Source: Aminobacterium mobile DSM 12262 (GTDB lineage: Bacteria > Synergistota > Synergistia > Synergistales > Aminobacteriaceae). Taken from it: a DNA stretch of 64,000 bases. Each line of letters begins with the position of its first letter. Within the stretch, counting starts at the first letter, position 1. The DNA is taken from assembly GCF_000526395.1 (NCBI RefSeq), contig NZ_JAFZ01000003.1, forward strand, positions 62,001-126,000. Reading direction: 5' to 3'. A model generated the notes under the pieces. It was not told the DNA's origin. It did no database searches and saw only the letters and a program-made list of their open reading frames with translations. The position numbers were made by a program, and so were the translations under genes. Shown piece by piece: positions 50,666 to 60,968 of the stretch.

Positions 50666-52399
50666 TTACATACCTCGAAAGGCTATGCCATATGCTTTTT
50701 CACAATACTCCTTTACCACTCTGTGTGTATGAAAGTAGCAGCTGTTGATTGCTATTGTATTTTTCATCATATTTATCCACTTGTTCCTATCATCGTAATA
50801 AGTGGGGATGATTTTTTTCTCAAGCTTATCGAAAAGGTCCAAAGCGTCCTGTGACTCGTTATAGACATGAAGATCTGAGCTGCTAGGTTCAGGTCCGATA
50901 GACCAACCTGTTATGTCTTCTATCCATCCCTCAATCCACCACCCGTCCAAGACAGAAAAATTCATAACTCCATTTAATGCACACTTCATTCCACTCGTTC
51001 CCGAAGCTTCTCTTGGCCGAAGCGGTGTGTTGAGCCACAGGTCTACACCTTGCGTCATGAGTCGTCCTAAATCCATAGTGTAATTGGGGAGGTAAATAAT
51101 GGGGATAAAGGGATTGACCTTATTTGATATATTTAAAATTTCTTGTATAAGGGCTTTCCCGCCCTCGTCTTTGGGATGGGCTTTACCTGAAAAAATCAGT
51201 TGCAGCTTCCCGTGCCCTATTTGCGTGAGTCTTTTTATATCGGAAAATATAAGGTCAGCTCGTTTGTATGTGGCGGCTCTTCGTGCGAAACCTATAGTGA
51301 GAATGTCAGATTTTAAATCCCATCCGGTTTCTTCAAGAACGTATGTCAAAAGGCGCATCTTAGAGGCCTGGTGAACCTTCCAAAGCTCATCTGACGGTAG
51401 GGCTAGAGCTTGAATAAGACGGCCAGGTTCGTTCTCCCATCCTGGAATGTGTCGAGAAAGAAGGTTTTTTATCCCAGGGCTGATCCAAGTCATGGGGTGT
51501 ATCCCATTTGTGACGTTTTGGATATTAGGCACATTAAAAAGCTTGCGACTTACTTCTGCGTGTTTTTTTGACACCCCGTTTACGAAATGACTGTATCGGA
51601 ATCCCAGCTCTGTCATCGAAACTCCTTCTGAAGGCATCATGCGTTTTAAGGTGGCGAGAGCATCTTCCGACATAGTTTTTTCTATCAGGTCATATTTGAA
51701 ATAATCATGTCCTGCTGCAACAGGTGTATGTGTTGTAAATACTACCTGTTCTCGAACCTTTTGAGGGTCGTAATAACCCATTTCCCGCATAAGTTCGAGA
51801 GTTAAAAAGCCTGCATGTCCCTCGTTAAGATGAAAAGTTTCTATGTTGTTGTAACCTAAATCCCTTAAGATCCTAAGACCTCCTACTCCCAAGATAATTT
51901 CCTGACATAGACGACAAAGAATATCTCCGCCATAGAGAGACCATGTAAATTGACGATCTTCAGGTTGGTTCAATTCAAAGTCTGTATCGAGAAAATAAAT
52001 AGGAACGGTATATCCTGTAAGACCGGATATCTCATAACTCCAAGCTCTAATTCGAACATCACGACTTTGTATAGACACTGATATCTGATTAGGCAGCAAA
52101 GTAAGTTCTGCAGCTGGATCCCAAGTTGAAGGTTTTTCTATTTGCCAGTTTTCTTTAGTGAACGCCTGTTCAAAGTATCCCTTGCGATATAGGAGGGTAA
52201 CGCCTACCATAGGGACCCCAAGGTCAGCGGCGCTTTTTAACATATCTCCAGCAAGAAGACCAAGGCCGCCTGCATACGTAGGGATAGAAGATTTAATTCC
52301 TATTTCCATTGAAAAATAGGCTACTGTGCGGAACGAAGGGTCCTGTCCCGTAAAATCTTGAATAGCCCGTCCCAAAGTTGCCCGAGAATAGGAAGACAT
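50666..52399 (-). CDS. glgP: Alpha-glucan (glycogen/maltodextrin) phosphorylase, short type
   Basis: 577 residues, the short form of the family (E. coli GlgP and MalP are about 800). YFSMEIGIKSSIPTYAGGLGLLAGD (residues 28-52) at the start and the PLP-lysine block PREASGTSGMKCALNGV near residue 470 identify it. HLNEGHAGF and TTHTPVAAGHDYF are the conserved central segments of this subfamily. It releases glucose-1-phosphate from alpha-glucans. It stands between malQ and glgA with gaps of about 20 bp, so the three are one transcript that combines synthesis and breakdown. Confidence 0.95.
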   Translation of the reverse strand: MSSYSRATLGRAIQDFTGQDPSFRTVAYFSMEIGIKSSIPTYAGGLGLLAGDMLKSAADLGVPMVGVTLLYRKGYFEQAFTKENWQIEKPSTWDPAAELTLLPNQISVSIQSRDVRIRAWSYEISGLTGYTVPIYFLDTDFELNQPEDRQFTWSLYGGDILCRLCQEIILGVGGLRILRDLGYNNIETFHLNEGHAGFLTLELMREMGYYDPQKVREQVVFTTHTPVAAGHDYFKYDLIEKTMSEDALATLKRMMPSEGVSMTELGFRYSHFVNGVSKKHAEVSRKLFNVPNIQNVTNGIHPMTWISPGIKNLLSRHIPGWENEPGRLIQALALPSDELWKVHQASKMRLLTYVLEETGWDLKSDILTIGFARRAATYKRADLIFSDIKRLTQIGHGKLQLIFSGKAHPKDEGGKALIQEILNISNKVNPFIPIIYLPNYTMDLGRLMTQGVDLWLNTPLRPREASGTSGMKCALNGVMNFSVLDGWWIEGWIEDITGWSIGPEPSSSDLHVYNESQDALDLFDKLEKKIIPTYYDDRNKWINMMKNTIAINSCYFHTHRVVKEYCEKAYGIAFRGM

Positions 52400-52419
52400 T
52401 ACGACTCACCTTCTTTTTG

Positions 52420-53916
52420 TTAGGTTCTTCCATATGTTTGTGAAAGAAGGAATAGAGAAGAAGAAAGTTGTTCTGTAAAGGCTATATTGGGAACTCTCCA
52501 TTCCCAATTTCCTTTCGATAGCGAAGGAGTGTTTATGCGACTGGAACTTCCAAGGTTAAGAATATCTTGCATTGGAATTATGGCCACAGAGGCTACAGAC
52601 ATGAGAGCCATTCGAATGAAGACTGAAGCCACATTAAATGAGGTAACTTCCTGACCGGTATACGTTATAAGTCGCTTTTTCTCTTCTAATAGAGCCTCTT
52701 CCTCAAACCACCCGCGAGCTGTATTATTGTCATGTGTTCCCGTATATACGATATTCTTGGGGCGGTGATTATGGAGAATATAGGGGTTCTGTGGCATAGA
52801 ACTGTCGAAAGCAAACAGGAGAACAAGCATCCCCGGGAGCTCGTATTTTTTCATCATTGCTGTCACGTCAGGTGTAATAATCCCTAGATTTTCTGCTACG
52901 AAAGGCATAGAGGGAAAGTTTTTTTTAAGGCACGATAAAAAACTCTCCCCTTCCCCTTGTTCCCAATGGCCATGTACAGCGGTTTTTTCATGAGAGGGAA
53001 TAGACCAATATGCGATAAGTCCTCGAAAATGATCGATTCTTAAGATATGGAAAAAATTCAGGGCGTAGGAAATGCGTTTCATCCACCATTGAAAGTTATC
53101 TTCTTTTAATAAAACCCACTTATAGAGAGGATTCCCCCATCGTTGCCCTGTAGAACTGAAGTAGTCTGGGGGAACTCCAGCAATAAACTCGGGCTTAAGT
53201 TGAGAATCAAGTTGAAAAAATTCAGGGTGGCTCCATACATCGGCGCTGTCATAACTTACATAAATAGGGAGATCACCAATGAGACAGATATTATGTTTCT
53301 GACAATAATTTTTTAACCCATTCATTTGGGAATAGGCGATAAATTGAATGAAGATGGTTAGGAAAATTTCCTCTTCATATTCATTCCAAATCTTTTTTAG
53401 AGCTTGAGGGGATCGGAAACGAAAAGGTTCAGGCCAGCAATTCCAAGAAAGATTGTTATGGAGACGGCGAAGGGTGACAAAGAGAGCGAAGTCTTTGAGC
53501 CACATTTCCTGTTCTTCCAGAAAGTAGAGAAGAGGATCAGAGCCTTTCTGCCTTAAAAAAGAATAAAAAGCTTTTTTGAGAAGAGGTAGTTTTCCCTCTT
53601 GGGCTTGCTCATAATTCACAGAAAGCTGAGAATGCGAAATAGGAGGGGATAGGTCTTTTCCCTCTAGAAATCTTTCATTAGCAAGATCATCCAGAGAGAT
53701 GAGGAGCGGAGAACAAGCGAATGTAGAGATACTGCTATAGGGAGAATTTCCGAGCCCCACTTCAGTAGGTGTTAAAGGCAAAATTTGCCAATAAGATTGT
53801 CCAGCTTGTGCCAACCAATCTACAAAGTTTCTGGCACTTTCCCCAAAATCTCCTATAGCCCAACGAGATGGTAGAGAAAAGATTGGCAATAGAATTCCAG
53901 CTCCCCTGTGGCTCAT
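52420..53916 (-). CDS. malQ: 4-alpha-glucanotransferase (amylomaltase)
   Basis: 498 residues, normal for GH77. HRGAGILLPIFSLPS and QAGQSYWQILPLTPT mark the N-terminus, GDLPIYVSYDSADVW the centre, LRIDHFRGL carries the nucleophile Asp, VAENLG the acid/base Glu and YTGTHDNNTARGW the transition-state stabilising Asp. The enzyme moves maltodextrin chains between acceptors, making substrates for the phosphorylase encoded next. Start ATG 53916 with GGAGGTG upstream. First gene of the minus-strand glycogen operon, divergent from glgB. Confidence 0.96.
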   Translation of the reverse strand: MSHRGAGILLPIFSLPSRWAIGDFGESARNFVDWLAQAGQSYWQILPLTPTEVGLGNSPYSSISTFACSPLLISLDDLANERFLEGKDLSPPISHSQLSVNYEQAQEGKLPLLKKAFYSFLRQKGSDPLLYFLEEQEMWLKDFALFVTLRRLHNNLSWNCWPEPFRFRSPQALKKIWNEYEEEIFLTIFIQFIAYSQMNGLKNYCQKHNICLIGDLPIYVSYDSADVWSHPEFFQLDSQLKPEFIAGVPPDYFSSTGQRWGNPLYKWVLLKEDNFQWWMKRISYALNFFHILRIDHFRGLIAYWSIPSHEKTAVHGHWEQGEGESFLSCLKKNFPSMPFVAENLGIITPDVTAMMKKYELPGMLVLLFAFDSSMPQNPYILHNHRPKNIVYTGTHDNNTARGWFEEEALLEEKKRLITYTGQEVTSFNVASVFIRMALMSVASVAIIPMQDILNLGSSSRINTPSLSKGNWEWRVPNIAFTEQLSSSLFLLSQTYGRT

Positions 53917-54028
53917 GCTCTCACCTCCAAATGTAACATGGGAGCACGATCATTTTACACCAACAACTTGGAAGATTGGTATAATTTAAAAAAATTATAT
54001 TTTGTTTCGGAAGTGAGGGGCGTAGCGA

Positions 54029-55933
54029 ATGGAAAAACAGGAAAAATTCTCTCTCTTCTCGGAATTTGACGTTTATCTATTTAAGGAAGGAACTCATTAT
54101 GCTCTTTATGAGAAAATGGGAGCTCATTCCTTATCCGTTGAGGGCGTAGAAGGAACATATTTTGCTCTCTGGGCTCCTAGCGCACGCCACGTATCCGTAA
54201 TTGGCGATTTTAACGAGTGGAATCCATCCCTTCATTTTTTGAATCAACGAGCGGATGGAAGTGGCATATGGGAGGGCTTTATTCCTAGGACTCAACTAGG
54301 GGATCGATACAAGTTCCACGTAGAGACTTTTTTCGGAGAGTTTTTTGATAAGGGAGATCCTTTTGCTTTCTTATGGGAAGAGCCTCCTAAAACAGCTTCA
54401 GTTATTACGACTCTGGATTATTTGTGGGGAGATAATGAGTGGCTTGACAAAAGAAAAAACATAGATTGGGCACAATATCCTCTTACTTTTTATGAAGTGC
54501 ATCTTGGATCGTGGATGAGGTCTTCCGATGAAAGATGGTTGAATTATAAAGAGATAGCTTCGCATTTAGTTGCTTATGTAAAAGAAATGGGGTTCTCCGC
54601 TGTAGAAATTATGCCTGTTATGGAGCATCCTTTCTATGGATCTTGGGGATACCAAGTGACAGGCTTTTTCGCTCCAACACGACGATACGGTATCCCTCAG
54701 GATTTTATGTTTCTTATCGATGCTCTTCATCAGGCAGGAATTGCTGTTTTTCTCGATTGGGTTCCTTCTCATTTCCCTTCTGATAGTCATGGCTTAGCCT
54801 CTTTTGATGGAACGGCTCTGTATGAACATCTGGATATGAAGCAACGGATCCATCCAGAATGGAAGAGCTATCTTTTCAATTATGGAAGAACAGAAGTGGC
54901 AGAGATCTTAATAAACAGCGCATTGTTTTGGCTTGATTATTATCATGCAGATGGGCTTCGTGTCGATGGCGTGGCTTCGATGCTTTATTTAGATTATGGA
55001 AGGAAAGATGGAGAATGGGTTCCTAACAAGTATGGTGGCAGGGAAAACTTGCAGGCAGTTTCCTTTCTCCAGAAGCTGAATCAGGCTATTTTTTATCGCT
55101 TCCCTTCCGTTCAGACTATTGCTGAAGAATCCACAGCATGGCCTCTTGTTACGAAGCCTCCTTATGATGGGGGGTTGGGTTTTAGCCTTAAATGGAATAT
55201 GGGATGGATGCACGATATCTTAGACTATATGTCTCTTGATCCATTCTACAGGCAATTCCACCAGAATGATTTGACGTTCAGCTTTATGTATGCATTTTCG
55301 GAAAATTTTGTGCTCCCCTTTTCTCACGATGAGGTTGTTTATGGGAAACGATCTCTTCTTTGGAAGATGCCAGGTGATCTGAACCAAAAATTTGCTCAAT
55401 TACGACTCTTATTTGGATATATGTATGCCCATCCAGGAAAGAAATTAATTTTTATGGGAGGAGAATTTGGGCAATGCAGGGAATGGGACCATCAAAGGGC
55501 TGTAGATTGGTGGTTACTCGGTGAAAAGGTTCATAAAAACTTACAGCGGTGGGTGCAAGATTTGAATCGCTTCTATACAGAGGAACAGTCTCTTCATGGA
55601 TGGGATTTTATCCGGGGAGGGGTTGAGTGGATAGGATGTTCCGACAGTTCTGCCAGTGTCCTGGGCTTTTTACGAAGGGCAAAGGGGATTCCTCCTATTT
55701 TAGCCCTTTTCAATTTTACCCCAGTCCCAAGGTTTCAATATGATGTGGAGGTTTCAGAGGGAGGGTATTGGTTAGAACTTCTGAACAGTGATGGAGAGGT
55801 CTATGGAGGAGATGGAGTGGGCAATTTAGGTGGGCAGAGAGCTTTGGATCGGCCGGGGAATTCTATGCGCTACTCCCTTTCTCTGACCCTTCCTCCTTTT
55901 GGCGCTCTTTTCTTCAGAAAAGAGGGAGAATGA
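54029..55933 (+). CDS. glgB: 1,4-alpha-glucan branching enzyme (GH13)
   Basis: 634 residues. CBM48 domain: YFALWAPSARHVSVIGDFNEWN (about residues 44-65). The GH13 barrel has FYEVHLGSW, DWVPSHFP, GLRVDGVASMLYLDYGR with the nucleophile Asp (about residue 312), IAEEST with the acid/base Glu, and FSHDEVVYGK. The usual longer N-terminal domain is absent, as in many non-enteric enzymes. It introduces alpha-1,6 branches in glycogen. TATAAT at 53980-53985 is a likely -10 element for this transcript. Followed after 1 bp by the GH57 gene. Confidence 0.96.
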   Translation: MEKQEKFSLFSEFDVYLFKEGTHYALYEKMGAHSLSVEGVEGTYFALWAPSARHVSVIGDFNEWNPSLHFLNQRADGSGIWEGFIPRTQLGDRYKFHVETFFGEFFDKGDPFAFLWEEPPKTASVITTLDYLWGDNEWLDKRKNIDWAQYPLTFYEVHLGSWMRSSDERWLNYKEIASHLVAYVKEMGFSAVEIMPVMEHPFYGSWGYQVTGFFAPTRRYGIPQDFMFLIDALHQAGIAVFLDWVPSHFPSDSHGLASFDGTALYEHLDMKQRIHPEWKSYLFNYGRTEVAEILINSALFWLDYYHADGLRVDGVASMLYLDYGRKDGEWVPNKYGGRENLQAVSFLQKLNQAIFYRFPSVQTIAEESTAWPLVTKPPYDGGLGFSLKWNMGWMHDILDYMSLDPFYRQFHQNDLTFSFMYAFSENFVLPFSHDEVVYGKRSLLWKMPGDLNQKFAQLRLLFGYMYAHPGKKLIFMGGEFGQCREWDHQRAVDWWLLGEKVHKNLQRWVQDLNRFYTEEQSLHGWDFIRGGVEWIGCSDSSASVLGFLRRAKGIPPILALFNFTPVPRFQYDVEVSEGGYWLELLNSDGEVYGGDGVGNLGGQRALDRPGNSMRYSLSLTLPPFGALFFRKEGE

Positions 55934-55934
55934 A

Positions 55935-58313
55935 ATGAAATACATTTGTATTCATGGACATTTTTACCAGCCACCTCGGGAAAATCCTTGGCTAGGAGAT
56001 GTGGAAATTCAGGAGTCAGCGTTGCCTTGGCACGATTGGAATGAACGAGTAGCAGCCGAATGTTATGCTCCTAACAGGGCTGCTAGGATTTTAGGTGACG
56101 GTGGGAAAATAGTAAAAATTATGTCGAACTACGAGCGAATGAGTTTTAATTTTGGTCCGACACTTCTCTCTTGGATGGAGCGCCATGACCCTGAAACATA
56201 TCAAGCCATTTTGGATGCAGATCGACGAGGACAGGTTCGCTATGCAGGGCACGGTCCAGCTATAGCACAGGTTTACAATCACATGATTATGCCTTTAGCT
56301 TCGAAGCGAGACAAAATTACGCAGGTACTCTGGGGAATTCAAGATTTCACCCGTCGTTTTGGTCGCTTCCCTGAGGGCATGTGGCTTCCTGAAACGGCGG
56401 TAGATATAGAAACTCTTGAAGTCATGGCAGGGGAAGGGATTCTTTTTACCATATTAGCTCCCCATCAGGTTCAGGCCTGGAGACGTATAGGAGCTATGTG
56501 GGAGTATCCCCTTGAAAAAACTCTGGATACGTCTCGCGTCTATAAATGCGAGCTTCCTTCTGGACGGTCTATCGCATTATTTTTTTACAATGGAAGCCTA
56601 GCACATGAAATAGCTTTTGGCACATTGTTGTCTAACGGAGAAGCATTTGCTCAAAAACTTGTTAATTCTATTGCTAGTAGAGGGGAAGGAGCGTTAGCTC
56701 ATATAGCCACAGACGGCGAGACTTTTGGGCATCATCATAAATATGGAGATATGGCTCTCGCTTGGTGTCTTCACCGTTTCGAAAAAAATGATGAAGTCCG
56801 CTTAACAGTTTATGGTGAATATCTGAAAAAACTCCCTCCTCAATGGGAAGTAAAAATTCAAGAGAATACTTCATGGAGTTGCGTGCATGGAGTTGAGAGA
56901 TGGAGAAGGGATTGTGGATGCAAAAGCGGTGCACATCTGGATTGGCATCAGCAGTGGAGACAACCTCTACGGCAATCTTTGGATTGGCTCCGGAAGGAGA
57001 TCGATGCTTACTTTGAAAGGGAGGGAGCTCGTTTTTTTAAAGATCCCTGGAAGATTCGAGAGCTTTGTGGCGATTTTTTCTCATCGGCAAATACTCCCAA
57101 AAGGGAGGAACTTTTAAAATCCTTTGCTTGGCGGGAACTTACGAGGGAAGAAAAAGTGAGGGCGGTAAAGCTTTTAGAAATGGAGCGAAGCGCTCTTTTT
57201 ATGTACACTAGTTGCGGTTGGTTTTTTGATGATATCTCTGGTATTGAATCTTTGCAGGTACTTCTCTATGCGTATCATGCTCTTTCCTTATATCAGGAAC
57301 TTTCGGGAGAAGAAATTTCGGAGCCCTTTCTTTCTCGTCTGGAGGGAGCCTTAAGCAATATTCGTGAGTTTAGAAATGGTCGTAAGGTCTTTGAAATTTT
57401 TGTTTTCCCCCTTTATGTTGACTTTTTACGGGTTGGAGCCCATTATGCTGTGCAAGCGCTCTTTGAGCCCATTCGGAAACGTTCTCTAGCTGTAACGCTC
57501 TACGATTACAGGATATTTCCGGCCACACTCTTTTCTCTTGAAAAGGGGGAGGAATCTCTTTGTATGGGGCAAGCCTCCTTAACATACGTTATAACGGACG
57601 AAAAGCAAGACATATTTTTTGCGTCCTACTATAAAGGAGGGCACAAAGTTTTATGCGGGGTAAGAAATTTTATAAACGAAGATATGAACAGACAATGGAT
57701 GGCTGAGATTCAAAGGGGGTTCCCTGAGGAGGCAGATAAAGTTTTTGTAGAGCTCTTTGGGCATAGGACCTACTCTTTGCGCCATCTTTTCCGGGATGGA
57801 CAGAGAAGAATCATTCACCAGATTATAGAGAGAGACGTAGCTAATATTGAAACATATCTTGCCTCTGTGGTTCGAAATTACGAGGGGTTGTTGGATTTTA
57901 TGGGGCTTATTAGGATGTCTCCTCCGGAAGCATTGCTTAGAGTAGCAGAAGTTGTCCTTAATGGAGAACTCAGACGATCTATAAAGAAAGAGGAGCCAGA
58001 TATAGATCGTATAGCAGATTATCTTGATCAGGCCCAAACATGGGGAGTCGTGTTAGACTTTAACAGTCTCCTGCACCATATTCGGGACCGGCTAGAGCGA
58101 GAAATGTTGCAATTTGTAGAAGGGGGAGACGACGAGAAGCAAGCATCCCTTCGCCGGATGACCAAAATGCTTGGATTTGTTCGAAGTCGAAGGTGGGATA
58201 TAAACTTATGGAAAGTACAAAATTTTTATGTCGCTATAGCGGAACAACAAAAAATCGAAAGCTCTGAGTATAGACAGTTAGGTGATTTTTTAAATATAAG
58301 GGTTAGAGAATGA
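55935..58313 (+). CDS. GH57 family glycoside hydrolase with DUF3536-type C-terminal region
   Basis: 792 residues from ATG 55935 (GGGAG upstream; the open frame begins earlier, inside glgB). IHGHFYQPPRENPWL at the start is the GH57 conserved region 1, GMWLPETAVD (about 155) contains the likely nucleophile Glu region, and ATDGETFGHHHKYGDMA (about 255-271) the acid Asp. The long C-terminal part (about 400-790) is helical and matches DUF3536-containing GH57 proteins. These act on alpha-glucans (amylase, amylopullulanase or branching activity). It is coupled to glgB, so it probably trims or debranches glycogen. Confidence 0.9.
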   Translation: MKYICIHGHFYQPPRENPWLGDVEIQESALPWHDWNERVAAECYAPNRAARILGDGGKIVKIMSNYERMSFNFGPTLLSWMERHDPETYQAILDADRRGQVRYAGHGPAIAQVYNHMIMPLASKRDKITQVLWGIQDFTRRFGRFPEGMWLPETAVDIETLEVMAGEGILFTILAPHQVQAWRRIGAMWEYPLEKTLDTSRVYKCELPSGRSIALFFYNGSLAHEIAFGTLLSNGEAFAQKLVNSIASRGEGALAHIATDGETFGHHHKYGDMALAWCLHRFEKNDEVRLTVYGEYLKKLPPQWEVKIQENTSWSCVHGVERWRRDCGCKSGAHLDWHQQWRQPLRQSLDWLRKEIDAYFEREGARFFKDPWKIRELCGDFFSSANTPKREELLKSFAWRELTREEKVRAVKLLEMERSALFMYTSCGWFFDDISGIESLQVLLYAYHALSLYQELSGEEISEPFLSRLEGALSNIREFRNGRKVFEIFVFPLYVDFLRVGAHYAVQALFEPIRKRSLAVTLYDYRIFPATLFSLEKGEESLCMGQASLTYVITDEKQDIFFASYYKGGHKVLCGVRNFINEDMNRQWMAEIQRGFPEEADKVFVELFGHRTYSLRHLFRDGQRRIIHQIIERDVANIETYLASVVRNYEGLLDFMGLIRMSPPEALLRVAEVVLNGELRRSIKKEEPDIDRIADYLDQAQTWGVVLDFNSLLHHIRDRLEREMLQFVEGGDDEKQASLRRMTKMLGFVRSRRWDINLWKVQNFYVAIAEQQKIESSEYRQLGDFLNIRVRE

Positions 58314-58469
58314 TGAAGGATTGTGATACATATTGTCATATTTTCGTGAGTCTCCCCTTATATTATTATTTTTATCTAGAATGCTACCTCCAAAGTCTTC
58401 TTTCCCTCCTGATATTTGTGTTGGTTTTGGCCTAGGGAATTCCCGATCGAGAGATGTATTATGAGAGAC

Positions 58470-58486
58470 GTTCTTTTTAAAAGAAC
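58470..58486. promoter_or_regulatory. Perfect dyad upstream of proB
   Basis: GTTCTTTT-T-AAAAGAAC at 58470-58486, an uninterrupted 17-nt palindrome 50 bp before the proB start. The rest of the 223-bp gap (58314-58536) is AT-rich with no clear gene; TTGTCA near 58341 and TATATT about 20 bp on make a weak promoter candidate. Could be an operator site. Confidence 0.4.
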
Positions 58487-58536
58487 TGTTACTATTAAAT
58501 TGTTAAAGGAAAAGTTTTAGTGTGGGGTGAAGAGAA

Positions 58537-59661
58537 ATGATACAGCGGGAGAAACTTCGAGATTGCCATCGAGTTGTAATAAAAGTAGGCACAAGCACGG
58601 TGACTCATGATTCGGGAAAACTTAACCTCCTCAGGTTGGAGAATCTGGCGAGGGAGATGTCTGACCTTCACAGCGACGACAGGAATGTCAGCCTTATAAG
58701 TTCAGGGGCTGTAGGCGCTGGGGTAGGGAAGATACATTTCCCTGATCGTCCTAAAACAATACCGGAAAAACAGGCTTTGGCTGCTATTGGGCAGGGTCGA
58801 TTGATGCATATGTATGAGAAGTTTTTTTCTGAATACGGGAAGACTGTAGCTCAGGTGTTGCTCACGAGAGATGTTTTTGCTAACCGGCTTCGTTATCTTA
58901 ATGCCAGACATACCCTTCTGACCCTTCTTGATTTTGGTGTAATCCCTATTATTAACGAGAACGATACGGTAGCGGTCGATGAAATAAAGTTTGGGGATAA
59001 CGATACTCTTTCGGCTTTAGTAGCTTGCCTTATCGACGCAGATCTCTTAATTATTCTATCTGACATAGACGGACTTTATAGTGATGATCCTCGAACGAAC
59101 CCTGATGCTCAGCTTCTTCCAGTAGTATCGGAAATTACCAATAACATGATAGCTCATTCCCGATCTCGTGGGAGCAAACTTTCCAGCGGGGGGATGTTTA
59201 CGAAGCTTACTGCGGCAAAAATTGCCATGACGTCTGGCATCCCCATGGTTATTGCAAACAATAAAGAACAAAATGTGCTTCGCCGTATTGTTGCAGGAGA
59301 ATCTCTTGGAACTCTTTTTGTCCCTTCAAGAGAGCCAGTTCAGGGGAGAAAACAGTGGATTGCTTTTGGTAGCTCGCCACATGGTTCTATTGTCATTGAT
59401 CAAGGGGCTGTAGAGGCTATCCTTAAAAGAGGGAAAAGCTTGCTTCCTTCGGGAGTGGTGGAGGTAGAAGGGGGTTTTTCCCGAGGGGATGTGGTTTCTA
59501 TTATTAGTCCCGAAGGTTCGGAAATAGCAAGGGGAATGGTGAATTTTTCTGCCGATGAAATCTCTGTTATAGCGGGACATCATACAGATGAGATAGGCGA
59601 ACTTCTTGGAAGCATTGATTATGATGAAGTGGTTCATCGCAATAATCTAGCCCTTATTTAA
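58537..59661 (+). CDS. proB: Glutamate 5-kinase
   Basis: 374 residues. The amino acid kinase domain covers about residues 1-260: VVIKVGTSTVTHD (10-22), LISSGAVGAGV, PIINENDTVAVDEIKFGDNDTL (about 137-158) and GGMFTKLTAAKIA. The C-terminal PUA domain (about 278-360) carries GSIVIDQGAVEAILKRGKSLLPSG. It phosphorylates glutamate, the first step in proline synthesis, and is typically feedback-inhibited by proline. GGGGTG lies before ATG 58537, spacing about 10. Twelve base pairs separate it from proA. Confidence 0.97.
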   Translation: MIQREKLRDCHRVVIKVGTSTVTHDSGKLNLLRLENLAREMSDLHSDDRNVSLISSGAVGAGVGKIHFPDRPKTIPEKQALAAIGQGRLMHMYEKFFSEYGKTVAQVLLTRDVFANRLRYLNARHTLLTLLDFGVIPIINENDTVAVDEIKFGDNDTLSALVACLIDADLLIILSDIDGLYSDDPRTNPDAQLLPVVSEITNNMIAHSRSRGSKLSSGGMFTKLTAAKIAMTSGIPMVIANNKEQNVLRRIVAGESLGTLFVPSREPVQGRKQWIAFGSSPHGSIVIDQGAVEAILKRGKSLLPSGVVEVEGGFSRGDVVSIISPEGSEIARGMVNFSADEISVIAGHHTDEIGELLGSIDYDEVVHRNNLALI

Positions 59662-59673
59662 GGAGGGAGACGA

Positions 59674-60930
59674 ATGGAAATAAAAGATACGTTGTTAGAA
59701 ATGGGACGAGCAGCTCGATGTGCAGCTCGTTTCCTGGCGACAGCTACAGGGGATCAGAAAAATCGGGCTTTATTTTTAATGGCTCAGGCTCTTCGAGATC
59801 ATAAGAAAGAAATACTCCTAGCCAATCATAAAGATATAGAGGCGGGGCGAGAAGCAGGACTTACGTCAGCTCTTATCGAGCGCCTTACATTGAACGAGAA
59901 ACGTGTAGAGGCAATGGCCTTGGGATTGGAGGAGATTGCTGCCCTTCGTGATCCGGTTGGAGAAGTTTTAGGAATGTGGACGGCGGAAAAAGGCCTCCGG
60001 GTGGGGAGGGTACGAGTTCCATTAGGGGTTATAGGCATTATTTATGAGTCTCGCCCTAACGTTACAGCTGATGCGGCAGGACTTTGTTTGAAAGCGGGTA
60101 ATGCCGTCATTCTAAGGGGAGGTAAAGAAGCATTGCATTCTAATATTGCTATTGCTTCCATACTTTCCCAAGCAGCCTTTTCTGCCGGCATTCCCCAAGG
60201 GGCGATTTCTCTTATTGAAAGTCCTGATCGCCAGGCTACCACTATGCTCATGAAGATGAACGAATATGTAGATGTCCTCATTCCCCGGGGAGGGAAAGGG
60301 CTGAAACTGGCCGTGTTGGAAAATGCCACGGTTCCTTTTATTATGACGGGCATGGGGAATTGTCATATTTTTGTTGACGAAACGGCAAATATAGAGAAGG
60401 CAATTCCCATTGTGGTGAACGCTAAGGTGCAGCGTCCTTCAGTTTGTAATGCTATGGAAACTATGTTGGTCCATAAAAAGATTGCCCCTCTTTTTATCCC
60501 CCAAGCATTGACGGTTCTTAGAGAGCAAGGGGTGGAAATACGAGGAGACAAAGCGGTTTGTCGCTTATATTCTCAAGCCGTACCGGCTACGGAGAAGGAT
60601 TGGAGCACTGAATATTTAGATCTCATTCTCGCGGTAAAGATCGTAGATAATATAGAAGAAGCTATGAATCATATCGCGAATTATGGTACAGGACATAGCG
60701 AGGCGATCCTTACAGAGAGCTATACAAATGCTCAAGCATTTCTTAACGGAATTGATGCTGCTGCAGTATATGTTAATGCCTCTACTCGTTTTACAGATGG
60801 TGGAGTTTTTGGGTTCGGAGCAGAGATGGGGATTAGCACGCAAAAACTTCACGCACGAGGGCCCATGGGAGTGGAACAGCTTACATCAACGAAGTTCATT
60901 ATCTATGGGAACGGGCAGGTCAGAGAGTGA
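59674..60930 (+). CDS. proA: Gamma-glutamyl phosphate reductase
   Basis: 418 residues, ATG 59674 with AAGGAGGG upstream. Landmarks: LGVIGIIYESRPNVTADAAGLCLKAGNAVILRGG (cited as residues about 112-145), PRGGKGLK, MTGMGNCHIFVD, and the catalytic Cys in RPSVCNAMETML (about residue 255). It reduces gamma-glutamyl phosphate to glutamate semialdehyde with NADPH for proline synthesis. No proC is in the window. The TRAP binding-protein gene follows 38 bp later with no terminator, so proBA and the TRAP genes are probably one transcript. Confidence 0.97.
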   Translation: MEIKDTLLEMGRAARCAARFLATATGDQKNRALFLMAQALRDHKKEILLANHKDIEAGREAGLTSALIERLTLNEKRVEAMALGLEEIAALRDPVGEVLGMWTAEKGLRVGRVRVPLGVIGIIYESRPNVTADAAGLCLKAGNAVILRGGKEALHSNIAIASILSQAAFSAGIPQGAISLIESPDRQATTMLMKMNEYVDVLIPRGGKGLKLAVLENATVPFIMTGMGNCHIFVDETANIEKAIPIVVNAKVQRPSVCNAMETMLVHKKIAPLFIPQALTVLREQGVEIRGDKAVCRLYSQAVPATEKDWSTEYLDLILAVKIVDNIEEAMNHIANYGTGHSEAILTESYTNAQAFLNGIDAAAVYVNASTRFTDGGVFGFGAEMGISTQKLHARGPMGVEQLTSTKFIIYGNGQVRE

Positions 60931-60968
60931 TCGTTTCGTTATAAAGAATATAGGAAGGAGTGTCAGGC

